Of a DNA stretch of 64,000 nucleotides, positions 34,915-46,360 are shown in pieces. The notes beneath the pieces were generated by a model. The model had not been told where the DNA came from, searched no databases, and saw nothing but the letters and a program-made list of their open reading frames with translations. The stretch spans positions 40,442,569 through 40,506,568 of the forward strand of contig NC_088776.1 of NCBI RefSeq assembly GCF_954871325.1. The letters are read 5' to 3'. The first letter of the stretch is position 1. The number at the start of each line of letters is the position of its first letter. The DNA comes from Gordionus sp. m RMFG-2023. Taxonomy: Eukaryota > Nematomorpha > Gordioida > Chordodea > Parachordodidae. Position numbers and translations under genes: made by a program.

Positions 34915-35400
34915 TATAAATAATACTTTATCCGATTCCCTGAGGAACTTTCATGAATATTTAGAGAGATGTTCAAACGTGAATGTGTAGTGCAGCCAAT
35001 TTCATTAACATTATTAATGGGAAAATATGCGATAGTTTTGTCATGGCCTTTATAACAATACTTACGACCGTTTTATGGTTGAGTTGACAATGTCGTTCAT
35101 GATTCTATTTTAGAGGGGGATACCAAAATTGACACTTTGGCAGAAATATCATTTCGCGTTCTTCTTTTACCAGTAGCCCAGGGCCTCAGCTTTATCAGGA
35201 AGCAATGGGTGTTGTACACTGCTTTGGTAATCCGTCATTATTCATTACTTTCACCTACAACCCTAAATGGGATGATATTATACATTAATTTTTTCTTCTG
35301 CAGACGACTGCCCAGATTTATTTTGTCGCTTTTTCCATCAAAAATAAAATTAAAATGTCATAAAGGATTTGCTCTTATTTTTACCAGACACACAGAGTAA
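34915..35400 (+). pseudogene. Helitron Rep-region remnant (Helitron_like_N)
   Basis: A plus-strand frame around 35170-35280 reads PGPQLYQEAMGVVHCFGNPS and then LFITFTYNPKWDD. This is the conserved block of the Helitron N-terminal/Rep region (YQDAMAIVRxxGKPDLFITFTCNPxWPEI). It lies downstream of the helicase piece, although in an intact Helitron it is upstream. It therefore belongs to a second, tandem copy or to a rearranged one. Frame shifts and stops surround it. Confidence 0.8.
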
Positions 35401-36008
35401 TAATTAATCCTCATCATTTTTTAAAAAAATTACCTAAATTTATATGGCAAGAAAAACAAATTTCTTAAAAAATATATAAATAAATTGCATATAAGTTTCA
35501 TTAGTATTGAATGGCATTTTTGTAATTTAAATAGATAGCATTTTTTTGTACTTAACAAAAGATATAGATAGCCCTTATCAAATTTTTTGATAAAAGGAGT
35601 TAACCCACTAATTGGTAAATCCGAGATTTCCCCTTCATGTGTTGATAAATTATTTAGAAATTTAACTATCTCCGGGTTTGGGAAATAGTTTTGAAACTTA
35701 ATATGGGATGGACTGGGCTTGAAAAATATTCCTCAAGATTAATATTTGCTTGCACCTGACTTGGGAATATCTTATACAAATTATTATGGGCCGGGCTAGG
35801 AAAAAATTTTCAAAATTATTATGGGTTGAGCTAGGCTTGAGAATTTTTTTTATAAATTATAAGGTCTTGAACGCGTGGAAATTTTTTCCAAATATTATGA
35901 GCTTGGACCTGGCTTGAAATTTTTTAATGTTAAATTTTAGTCTTATGTAACCAGTAATATATTTACAAAGAATTTTGTTATTGGGTACAAGCTCATTTAA
36001 ATAGCGGG
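35401..36008. repeat. AT-rich stretch ending in GGGCTKGG-type repeat remnants
   Basis: From about 35690 to 35960 there are recurrent segments such as GGGCTTGAAAAAT, GGGCCGGGCTAGG and GAGCTAGGCTTGA, resembling subterminal repeats of the CCGGGCC MITEs. Ends are not recognisable. Confidence 0.45.
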
Positions 36009-37383
36009 AGACTCCCGCAATTTTTTAGTTTACACGCAGACATCTTTCTCCGCAAAACTACCGCAATTGGAAATCTCCCGCAAAAATCTACCGCAATATT
36101 TTAATCCGCAATTTTTTAAAAAAGTTTTTAACCTTTTTAATATATAAATAATAATTTTGAGAGACAGTAATTGATTATTTTTATATTTTAAAAATAGATT
36201 TTAAATATTTATTCGAAAAACATGTCCAGTTTGTAAATTTCTTTCTATCCTGTTTTATTTTTATCCAATAATAAATCAACATCATTTCATTCATCAGTAC
36301 AGGGGAGTATATCAACATCGATTGCAATACAAAAATATTCTCCAAAATAATAAATAATACAGATGCAACTACAGTTGCAGAAATCGTATACATCTATCAT
36401 GTAGTTCAATATTCACAGAGCTATATCATCACAATGTGGGTCGAATTTTTTTTTCCATGATATTTAACGACTCCAATATAAGTGCAAACCTTACTTGTGG
36501 TAGAACAAAAATGAGTAAGGCTATCACAAGTGTTTTAGTACCTGAATAATAGAAATCAATTCTAGACGATTTGAAAGATGGACAACCATATGCAATTCTG
36601 ACAGATGCATCTAATAAGGGAAATATTAAAATATTTCCCCTGATCTTTCTCTATTTCAACAAGAATAGGAACATTTCAATAAAACTTTTATTTTTTTCCT
36701 CGGATAGTGAAAAATCCAAACATGTAGCTAACCACATAATGTAAATATAGCTGATTCAGGGTTATCAATGAATTGCATGTCAGCTTTATGCGCCGATAAT
36801 GCCTCTGTAAATTTTGGCAAAACCCAAAGTGTATTTACCGAATTGAGGCAGCATGTAGATGCCGAAATAATTAAGATGAGATGTTTTAACGAATTTAATT
36901 CATCAACTAAAAGAGTTAATGAATTAAAAGAATTGGTAGAGTTGTCTGACTTGGCAGGGTGTGAGTTGTTGCGATATGTACCTATCAGGTGGTTATCAAA
37001 ATACCTGCCATCGATAGAATTTTAAAATTTTACAAACCCTTAAAAAAAAATATTTCTTAAATAAAGATTTTAAAAGCTGTTCAAAAATTTTGAAAAATTT
37101 TTACGAGTATGAAAGGGCAGAAGCATATTTGGGATTAGTTTCACATGTAAGAAATCTACTTCATGCAGTTAATATTCTGTTGCAATCAAAATATTCTTTA
37201 TTAATAAAGGTTCGCAAAATTATCCTACAGCTCTGTTCATCTCTACAGTTAAAAATTGATAATAAATTTTATGGCGATATTGCTAAAAATATTATATTAA
37301 AATGTTCAAATAATACTCTAATTAATACACATTTAAATGAAGCATATATTTTTATTAAGACCGTCTTAGAACATAATTAATGT
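36009..37383 (+). mobile_element. hAT relic, same family as 1787-5430
   Basis: The sequence starts AGACTCCCGCAATTTTTTAG and matches the reverse complement of 5400-3950 over more than 1.3 kb, including the CCCGCAAAAATCTACCGCAA subterminal repeats. The outermost ~30 bp with CAGGGTTGCC are missing, and no 3' terminus is visible before the MITE at 37412. Confidence 0.8.
36768..37380 (+). pseudogene. hAT transposase remnant
   Basis: Two open pieces (36768-37025 and 37090-37380) encode FGKTQSVFTELRQHVDAEI, CELLRYVPIRWLS and then a YERAEAYLGLVSHV segment. This is the catalytic-core region of a hAT transposase with the conserved LLRxxPxRWLSxxPxI motif. A stop and a short shift separate the pieces, and the C-terminal SERxFS domain is absent. 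It is the best-preserved of the three copies in the window. Confidence 0.75.
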
Positions 37384-37411
37384 AATTTCTAATGATAAAA
37401 TTGCTATTATT

Positions 37412-37603
37412 TAGTGTTGCTAAACGGCTCGATTTTTAAAACGGGTAATCCAATATTTTAGCCATAAATATTACGCAAGTCTGTAGACTTTGCTCAAAAA
37501 TCATTGAAAGGTTTGGACATCTATTAACGAAATCTCGAGATTTGCATAATATTTAATGGCCAAAATATTGAGTTAGCCGTTTTTAAGTATTTTAACAACA
37601 CTA
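37412..37603. mobile_element. hAT-type MITE (TAGTGTTG family), exact 8-bp TSD
   Basis: 192 bp, TAGTGTTGCTAAACGGCTCG at the left and ...TTTAACAACACTA at the right, flanked by an exact duplication CTATTATT (37404-37411 and 37604-37611). Confidence 0.92.
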
Positions 37604-38279
37604 CTATTATTGTGACTCGAGAATTAGGAAAAACCGTAGAATAATAATTTCCTTTATTAATTCTTGTTAAATTTTAGCTTCCTGTCGAGGTTATCAAGAG
37701 AAGATTTGATATCCTTAAAGAGACCTTAATGTTTCATATACTAAAAAATTATCAAGTAATAGGCTACCTTTTGAGTCTTACACGATAAAATATGATCCTC
37801 CATTTCGTCACATTGGTAATAATTGTTAGGTATTAAAAAATGATAGATTAATATTATATTACATTAATTATATTTATTATTTTGATAATTTTATAAGATT
37901 TTAAAGTATGCTTTGTGTTTTAATTTAGATAAAAAAATTAAAAAAGGAAGTGTCCGACTATTTCTACATAATGAGAACCCGTCTAGCCCATTCTTGAATA
38001 AATAAAAATAAATGAGGTTTTAAGTTATTTTTTGTCAAATATTAGTATTTGCTAAAAAAAACGACTCAATCTAGTTATTAACAAAAATTGAGTTCTATAT
38101 ATTCTTTAATAAAATATGTATTTCATAAATAGCAAGAGGCGTGATTAAGAGTTATATAGATTTTAAAATACCCCATTTGAGCCACCAGGTATATATACAC
38201 ATTTCATTATATTGTATAAGACAGAATATCCATAAATATTTATAAATTAATTTTAATTTAAAAGATTTATGGTAAATTA

Positions 38280-40991
38280 CAGGGTTTCCCATTCAAAAAA
38301 GGAAAAGTCCCAATCAAAAAAGGAAAAGTTTCAATCATAAAAGGAAAAGGTCCAATCAAAAAAGGAAAAGTGTCAATCAAAAAAGAAAATTCCCAAAATG
38401 AAAGGAAAAAGTCCGATCAAAAAAGAAAAAGTATCAAACAAAAAAGGAAAAGGTTCAATCAAAAAGGAAAAGTGCCAAACAAAAAAGGAAAGTGTCAATC
38501 GAAAAAGGAAAATTCCCAAAAGGAAAAAAAAGTGTCAATCAAAAAAGGAAAATTCCCATTCAAAAAAGGAAAATCGTAATTTTTTTAAATTTTTCAATTG
38601 TTCTTAAATTTTTATATATTTTTGTCATTCCTCCTTATTTTATTTCTAACTTTTTGCGATTTCTTTACTTTATTTATATCTTTTCTCAATTTATTTTTCT
38701 TACTATATCTTACCTCAATTTTTTTCTTCTCATTTTTGATAATTTTTTAGCATTTTTAAAAATAATTTATAAATTTAGGTCCATTTTTTAACAATTCTTT
38801 ACGTTTTTTTTTCATTATACATATGTCGTAATTTTTAAAGTGATCATAACTATCCGGGATCTTCACGGGATTTAAAGGGATCCCTTTAAAATTTCAATTT
38901 TTTAAAGGATAAAGAACTATACAGCATTATCACGTTTGAACCATGATATAGAAGAATCTTATTTTAAAAAGCGTTTTCCGCGCGTTTCGTTTCGTTTTTT
39001 AATTTTATTGTTATTCATTAACAATGTTGTTTTTTTTTGGCCTTATGAAATAAGATATATCTAATATAGGGTATCAATCGATAGCTAATCAAAAGATCTA
39101 TTGCAGGTCAATCTCTCTCCCATAATGGGCGGGTCTAGGTCTTGGGGGGTCAGAAATATTTTTATCATCACAAAATATCGAAATGGGCATCAAATAAAAG
39201 CTAATTTTAATATGGTTTGACTGAAAGTCTTCATTCATGGTCTGGATGGGTATGGCTTGGTCTGGGGGTGAGAGGAAAAAATAAATTTTATTGATATGGG
39301 TATCAAATAAAAGCTAATTTTGATATGGTTTGATTGAAAGTCTTTATTCTTGGTCTTGATGGGTATGACTTGGTCATACTAAAATTATTATAATAATTTT
39401 CGCTATTTATTTAGTAACGAGCTACCGCTATCTCTATTTTTTAAAAAATGTAGCCTGCTAAAGCTATCGATACTAAAAAAAATAGCTATGGAATAAGGCG
39501 CTAAATTTAGAATACTGCAAATTATATATTTCCAGTTCAGGATTGGAACCGAATAAAAAATTGTTTTATCTTCATTCTCTTTTATTTCTGTAAATTCTAT
39601 CCAACTAGACATTTTTTTAATATATTGAGGGCCTGACAGTCATACCCATCAAAACCAAAAATTAATAATTTCAATCTAAAGATATCTAAACTAGCTTTTA
39701 TTTGATACCCATATCGATATTTTGTGGTGATAAAAATATTCCTGACCCCCCCAAGACCTAGACCCACCTTCTATGAGTGATTATTATTATTACAATAAAA
39801 AAATATTTTTAATACTTTTTATTTGATACACATATCAAAAAAACTATTTTTTACACCCCCCCCCCACCCCCACCCCTTAGACCAAGTCATACCCATCAAG
39901 ACCAGGAATGAAGACTTTCAGTCAAACCATATTAAAATTAACTTTTATTTGATACCCATATCAAAAAAATTTATTTTTACACCCCCCCCACACCCAATAA
40001 CTCCTCACCCATTAACCCCCCCCCACCCCCAGACAAAGTCATAACCACCCAGACCTAGAATGTAGAGTTTCAGTCAAACCATATTAAAATTAGCTTTTAT
40101 TTGATACCCATATCGATATTTTGTGTTGATAAAAATATTTCTGACCCCCCCAAGACCTAGACCTGCCATTTATGGGGGAGAGATTGACCTCCAATTGAAT
40201 AGATCTTTTGATTAGCTATCGATTGATACCCTATATTAGACATATCTTATTTCATAAGGCCAAAAAAAAACAACATTGTTAATGAATAACAATAAAATTA
40301 AAAAACGAAACGCGCGGAAAACGCTTTTTAAAATAAGATTCTTCTATATCATGGTTCAAACGTGATAATGCCATATAGTTCTTTATCCTTTATAAAATTG
40401 AAATTTTAAAAGAATCCCTTTAACTTCCGTTAAGATCCCGGATAGTTATGATCCCTTTTAAAATTACGACATATGTATGATGAAAAAAAAACGTAAAGAA
40501 TTGTTAAAATAATGGAACAAAAAACTATTTTTAAAAATATAAAATAATTATCAAAAATGAGAAGAAAAAAATTGAGAAAAGATATAATAAGAAAAATAAA
40601 TTGAGAAAAGATACAAATAAAGTAAAGAAATCGCAAAAAGTTAGAAATAAAATAAGAAGGAATGGCAAAAATAAATAAAAATTTAAGAACAATTGAAAAA
40701 TTTATAATTTTTTTTAAAAAATTACGATTTTCCTTTCCTTTTGAAAATTTTCCTTTTTCGATTGACACTTTTATTTTTTTGATTGACACTTTTCATTTTT
40801 TGATTGGACCTTTTCCTTTTGACACTTTTCCTTTTGACACTTTTCTTTTTTTGATCGGACTTTTTCCTTTCTTAAGGAGAATTTTCTTTTTTGATTGATA
40901 CTTTTCCTTTTTTGTTTGGACCTTTTCCTTTTTTGATTAAACCTTTTCCTTTTCATATTGACCCTTTTCCTTTTTTGAATGGGAAAGCCTC
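38280..40991. mobile_element. 2.7-kb nested palindrome: foldback element with a second palindrome in its centre
   Basis: The outer ends CAGGGTTTCCCATTC and GAATGGGAAAGCCTC (inverted, slightly diverged) lie between TA dinucleotides. The outer arms (38295-38870 and about 40400-40980) carry the same ~20-bp AAAAAAGGAAAAGTGTCAATC array and flanking sequence as the element at 23561-24671. At the point where that element has its short centre, this copy carries another inverted repeat (about 38880-40390). Confidence 0.85.
38880..40390. repeat. Inner palindrome with direct subrepeats and C-rich tracts
   Basis: Left arm about 38890-39190 and right arm about 40085-40390 share TTTTCCGCGCGTTTCGTTTCG, the ATCAATCGATAGCTAATCAA block and the GTCTAGGTCTTGGGGGG block in inverted orientation. 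Inside, units with ATCAAATAAAAGCTAATTTT and a GATGGGTATGACTTGGTC-like segment recur several times, also in both orientations. A diverged single copy lies at 46040-46360. No coding frame of substance. Confidence 0.75.
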
Positions 40992-41154
40992 TATCTGTGT
41001 AGCGTTGTAGAATGACTGCTGTGATAAATTGACTGTGAGTCGCAAATTCTAATTGAAATAATTGTAAAATTTTTAACCTTTAAAATTTTGTGTGTCACCT
41101 TCAGTGAAAAAGTTTAGCACATTTTCTTAATTTAAACCATAAATTATATACAAT

Positions 41155-42781
41155 CAGGCGCGTAACCAATGGGGGGGGGGGGAATAGCAAATTTGACTGT
41201 TTTCATAAATATTATTTTAAGCTTAAAAAAATCTACCACCCCCCTCCCAATTAAATAAATTTTATTAAAATTTCCTTTCCTTGTGAGTATATTAACATTA
41301 TTCAAAAATATGAATAAAATGGAAATTTTTTTAGTCAATGATATTAAAATCAAAAGGTAATTTATTTTATTATTATATATAATTATTTTATTAAATTCAA
41401 AATTATTAGTGAGTTGGAATTAATAAGTATTTTTAATAATATTTTAATTATTAATAAATATCTATAATTTTTTAAATATTTTTCATTTTTACTTCCATTT
41501 TGTAGAACAGAAGAAATAGAAATACAAAATAAATAAGGCTGAGCATGAAAAAAGTAATGTGTCGTCAGAAGTTATATCATTATTGAATTCAATTTATCAA
41601 TCAGAGTTTATCATTGCTGCTAGTTGCATCAATAAATTATTTTCCTATAGCTCACTACTTTATAGAAATTTACAAAAACCAAGTTTAGATTGGTTCATGT
41701 TATTGATTTGTCGGAAAATATATATGAACAGGTAGATACAATAAGAATGAATGTAGATGAATATTTTCATAATATTTATCTAAACGTTGAATCGAAGGCT
41801 AAATTTTATGATATAACACTAATTAAACCTCGTCTAGCACCTAGGCAATTATTGAGATGTAAAATAAATATTGGCCCAACTGAAGAATATTATAAAATAT
41901 CCATTTTCATCCTATTCTTAGATACTTTTTTATCGCAAATAAAAGTACGGTTTTTAGATAAAAAACAAGTCTTTAGCAATCTTCAAGTTTTATTACCCAA
42001 AGATCCATCTTCGTTTTCTAATGCCACTATTGGTAAAATTAAATATTTAGAAAAATTTTATTCCTATGATTTTGATACTGAAGTAAATTTAATCAGTGAA
42101 TTCGAATTGTGGTATAAATATTTACTACTTTTAGCTATTTTACCTGAGCATGCTATTGATGCGCTCAATCGGTGTAAAGAAATCTTGGCTCAATTTCCTA
42201 ATATTTTGAAGTTGTTTTATATTCTTGCATGTTTGCCTATTACAACATGTACGAATGAAAGGACTTTTTCCAACTTGAGAAGGTTGAAAACATATTTACG
42301 AAGTCTTACTTCCGAATCTCGGCTAAATGGGTTGACTTTGTTAAATATCCACAGAGATTTCGTTTCAACGACAAACAAAATTCTTGGCAACATTCCCACG
42401 AAAATTAAAAATCACATTATAATTATAGTATTTAATAAAAAAAATTGTATAATATTGTATTTGATAAGAAGTTAAATAAAACTTGTTTTTTAAATTATTT
42501 TCTAGTCAATATTTTATATACTACTATTAGTATTTACAATAAAAAAATTATATTCTACTTATATTGTGTGAGAATTTAAGCTGAGGCTAGTTTTTAAAGC
42601 AAATTTTATAAAAAATGACATTTCAACTTTACATTTAAAAAAACCTTATTAAATATAATATTCCTAACTTAAAATAATAAAAAATAGGCTTGTAATATCC
42701 ATAAGCACGAATTAGTAAATAATAGTTAAAAATAGAAATATAACCCCCCCCCCCCATAAGAAAATCCTGGATACGCCACTG
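41155..42781 (+). mobile_element. hAT element with poly-G TIRs
   Basis: The left end is CAGGCGCGTAACCAATGGGG with a long G-run. The right end, inverted, is CAGTGGCGTATCCAGGATTT followed by a G-run. The flanks TATACAAT and TACAGAAT agree at 6 of 8 positions, a worn 8-bp duplication. The CAGTGGCGTAxCCAGG...GGGG terminus is typical of the ZMYM-like hAT group. At ~1.6 kb it is internally deleted. Confidence 0.88.
41561..42475 (+). pseudogene. hAT transposase C-terminal half (ZMYM1-like group)
   Basis: The frame runs SSEVISLLNSIYQSEFIIAA to LQKPSLD (41561-41690), shifts once near 41690, and then stays open to 42475 with DLSENIYEQVDTIR, PRQLLRCK..., and the dimerisation block LPITTCTNERTFSNLRRLKT followed by SRLNGLTLLNIHRD. 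This block is the signature of hAT transposases of the zinc-finger-MYM-type-1/52-kDa-repressor-like group. The N-terminal zinc finger and part of the catalytic core are missing; one frameshift is evident. The length of open sequence shows it is not very old. Confidence 0.88.
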
Positions 42782-43135
42782 TACAGAATTTAATGAAATT
42801 GAACGATGTTGTTACAACATATTTATATTTAAAATCTACAAAATAGAGCTGTAATTTTAGAATTCAATCAACCCAGCCTCAAAGATTTTGAAATCAAGAT
42901 CACATTATGTCAAAGAGTAAATGTGAAAATATTAGTAATCTAAAAAACAAGTATATTATTGTAGAATTTCACCATGGATATCAGGAAAACATTATCACTA
43001 AAATCTTTAGACCACATTGTTGTCGACATTTTGGGAATTGGGAGGGAATTATTATTAGGACCTAACCTCAAACTCATCAAGTATTTTATTTAGCATTATA
43101 TATATTTTGTATATTTATTGCTTTTCATATTTTAG
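42782..43135. other. Sequence upstream of the P-like exon
   Basis: Probably intronic or 5' part of the P-like element. It ends in TTTTCATATTTTAG, a plausible 3' splice site. I could not recognise the THAP domain or an upstream exon. Confidence 0.4.
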
Positions 43136-43919
43136 ATATCTTTTAACCTACAAAACATCTCAAGATCATCTAGAGCTCTTCTTTAGCTGTTTACGAAGCA
43201 GAGGAGGTTTTAATAATAACCCTTCTACCTATCAATTACGATCAGCTATAAGAGGCGTTATGATAGCAAAGATGGGAGCCTTATGCACAGGTAATTGTAT
43301 TCCACTCAATAATACAAATCTTTTTTGTGGAGATTATCAAGATAATGATAATGATGATGACAATATACAAGCTATAGATTTTTCTTTTATAGATGTTCCA
43401 GATATCCAAAAATTATCGCCATTTGTTGATAACATCGCAACTTATATATCAGGATATATAACACGTAAACTTATATCCGAAAATAAGGTAAAGTGTTATA
43501 TATGTATTTCTGCAATGATTGTTAAAAATTGTAAAGATCAAGAGAGCTATAATTTAATTAAAATTAAAAACAATCAGGGATTAATAATTCCTTCCAGAGG
43601 TGAATCTAGATTATGCCAATATGCTGAAAGTGGTTTCCGTACATTTGAACATAATAATCAAATTAAAAGGCCTTGTATATTTAAACGAATAATATCTTTT
43701 GTGATTTCAAAAGTGATAGAAACAAATATTTTTGATAATCTGGTTGATCACATGCTAGATCAAGAAGAAACATCTAGCCATTATCAAAAATTAATTAGAT
43801 TAATAGTTGAACGTTACATAAACATAAGATTTTATCATTTTGCAGATAAACAAAATAAAAATGAAAATACCAACATTCGTCAGAAGCTGACCAAAACCAT
43901 TCTATTTAAAGGACAATAA
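43136..43919 (+). CDS. P-element/THAP9-like transposase, C-terminal exon
   Basis: An uninterrupted frame of about 260 codons. Near its start is YKTSQDHLELFFSCLRSRGG followed by FNNNPS, the very conserved block of P-element and THAP9 transposases. Then come an acidic NDNDDDN stretch, FVDNIATYISGYITRKL, CYIC, and a C-terminus ending RQKLTKTILFKGQ, which matches the usual family end. P-type transposases excise and insert DNA using GTP as cofactor. The catalytic DDE residues and the N-terminal THAP zinc finger would be in upstream exons I did not find. The stop overlaps an AATAAA. The intact frame suggests recent activity or selection as a domesticated gene. Confidence 0.85.
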
Positions 43920-45599
43920 ATATATCTATATAATCTTTTTTAATATGATATTAGATATATATTGTAACTATATATATTTAAATATAAATAATATCTATAA
44001 ATCCTTTTTGTAATTCATGAATATTATTTCTATTTATTAATTTATAATAAACAATTATTGATTTTCATCATAAGATTAATAATCTCATAATATTAAGTTA
44101 TGAAATTCTTCAAAAAATAAAAAGGTAAGATTAAGCTAAATTTATCTGAAGTCTTAGAAATGTTTTAATTTATTTAATCTATATTTTTTTTATTGATAAA
44201 ATAAACTGGATAATATAATATAAGGAAAAATAATTTTTTATTTGCAATACATAATTTATCCTAAGATATATCTATTAAATCAATATGATCCAATTAGCAC
44301 AACTGATTAAAATATTAAATTCATATTGTATTTCTTTAATAATATAACATATTTTTTATAATATATATATTATTGAGAATCTGAAGATTAAACATTTACT
44401 TTATATTTAAAAAAAAAGAAATACCTCTATTTTTAAGATTCAGGATCACAACTTTAAAATTGAGAGAACTTTACGTTTATTATTTAAGAAAAATATTGGA
44501 GAGGATGCCTAATATTCTGGATTTCTAAGTTATATTTTACTTTTTTATTAATATCATAATGTAAATTTTTAGCTAGAATTCTTTAAAAATTAACTTATGT
44601 TTAGATGTTTAAGCCAAACAATATGAATATTTATAATAAAAATCCTGATGATTCAGTTTATCACCTTGTATGATTCGAAATATTAAAAGGGCAAGTAAAG
44701 TCTCATATTAAGATAAACATAAATTTAAGCAATGATTTAAATATATCTACCTTATTAGATATTTTAAGAATAGAATAGAAACTAAAAACAATTATAATGT
44801 GTCTTAAGAAAAACAAATGATAAGTAAGGGAACTTTATTAGATACTTTATATTCTATGTATAAAAAAATGTTTAAAATATAAATTTTAATAATTTAGTCA
44901 TATAATTTTAAATTATTTGAATTTGGTCTGCTAGATATATATCTTCTTGGAAGAATAGCCTTGGAATATTTGTGGGATAGGATCCTTGATGGTACCATTA
45001 ATGCAGATGGATGTGGATTTAAATTCTTTGTTAAGTATCATAGGAAAAATTCAGATATAGTAATAAATTAGGCTCTCGTAATTTTAATAATGATTTCTGT
45101 TACCAAAATGGCGGGTCCAGCTGATTTGCTTTTAACGACGCTTAAAAATGCATTTTAATGAATGAATCGTCAGTCTAGGTATATTATATGTCATTGATAA
45201 TAACAATATATTATATTTTTAAGTTATTTGCATAATGTAAAATATAATTTAAGTTTATCAAATTGGTTTCTTGCCTAAACAAATTTAAACAACAGACAGG
45301 TTTTTATTTCACTCCATTAATCATTTCTAATGTTGTTAATCAGACGACTAATTAATAGTTTTAGTCAAAAAACTCGGTTAATGGCCTTAGCCACTAAATT
45401 AGTTGACTAAGACTAACATTATTTTATTAATTTTTATTATATATATTTCATATAATTTTTTAAAAATATACAAAATAATAGATTTGCTGCCAGATAAGCG
45501 CTAATAAACAAATATTAGATTTGGTACCAGCAAGGAGCTAAAAAAATTTAAAATAAATAAGAAGAAATATAATAGGGATAAAAATTATAAGCAAACGAA
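43920..45599. other. AT-rich stretch without recognised gene
   Basis: I see no exon, element end or RNA gene here. Confidence 0.45.
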
Positions 45600-45774
45600 T
45601 AGTGTTGTTAATTGGATTGTTGTGTACCCGGACCCGGGTTTAGGTCTAAAAATCGATGAAACCAGCTGTTAGTAGACCAGAGGTCCACCCGGGGTATCCT
45701 AAATTTTGATGTTAGCTAGTTATAATATATAATCAAAAGGTGATAAGTATTAAAAGTTTTAAACGGGGTTCATA

Positions 45775-45957
45775 TAATGTTGTCAAACGCCTCGTTTAGA
45801 TTTTTAAAAATGGCTAACTCAATATTTCATCCAAAATATTACCCAAGACTGAAGATTTTACTCATAATCGAAATCTAGAGGCTTAGGCAATACTTTTCTG
45901 ACTAAAATATTGAGTTAGCCGTTATTAAAAATCGGCTCAAATCGAGCCGTTACACTA
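45775..45957. mobile_element. hAT-type MITE (TAGTGTTG family)
   Basis: TAATGTTGTCAAACGCCTCG ... CGAGCCGTTACACTA, 183 bp. The flanks GGTTCATA and GGTACAAA agree at 6 of 8. The inner GAGTTAGCC blocks are conserved. Confidence 0.8.
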
Positions 45958-46039
45958 GGTACAAACCCGGAGCAAAAACTAGTTTATAGTTGTTTTTTTG
46001 TTGAAATTAGGAAAGTATATATATTCATTATATATCAAT

Positions 46040-46360
46040 CTAGAGCTTATCAAAAGATCTATTTATTAGGAGGACAAGCGTTTCCTCTCGATCGGCTAAG
46101 GCTTGGGAGTTCAGGAATATTTTTATCAACACAAAATAACAATATGGGTATTAAATAAAAAGTATTTTAATTATATCTTGACTGTAATCATAATTATTAT
46201 TCTAAGTGGGCAGTTCTAGATCAGGGGGCAAGGAATATTTTTAACAACACAAAATATTGATACAGGCATCAAATAAAAGTTAATTTCGTTATATTTTGAT
46301 TGTAATCAATTATTATTCTTAGTGGGCGGATCTAGGTTTTGAGGGTCAGGCTAAATTTAG
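46040..46360. repeat. Diverged copy of the inner-palindrome repeat of 38880-40390
   Basis: Contains TATCAATCTAGAGCTTATCA, CTAAGGCTTGGGAGTTCAGG and repeated ATATGGGTATTAAATAAAA-like units, in the same order as the left arm at 39060-39310. Confidence 0.7.

Noticed and set aside
38370-38791. Further Lys-rich frames in the larger foldback element
   Set aside because: Same repeat array as above, read through.
39823-40044. Pro/His-rich frame in the inner palindrome
   Set aside because: Arises from C-rich direct repeats; no conserved protein features.
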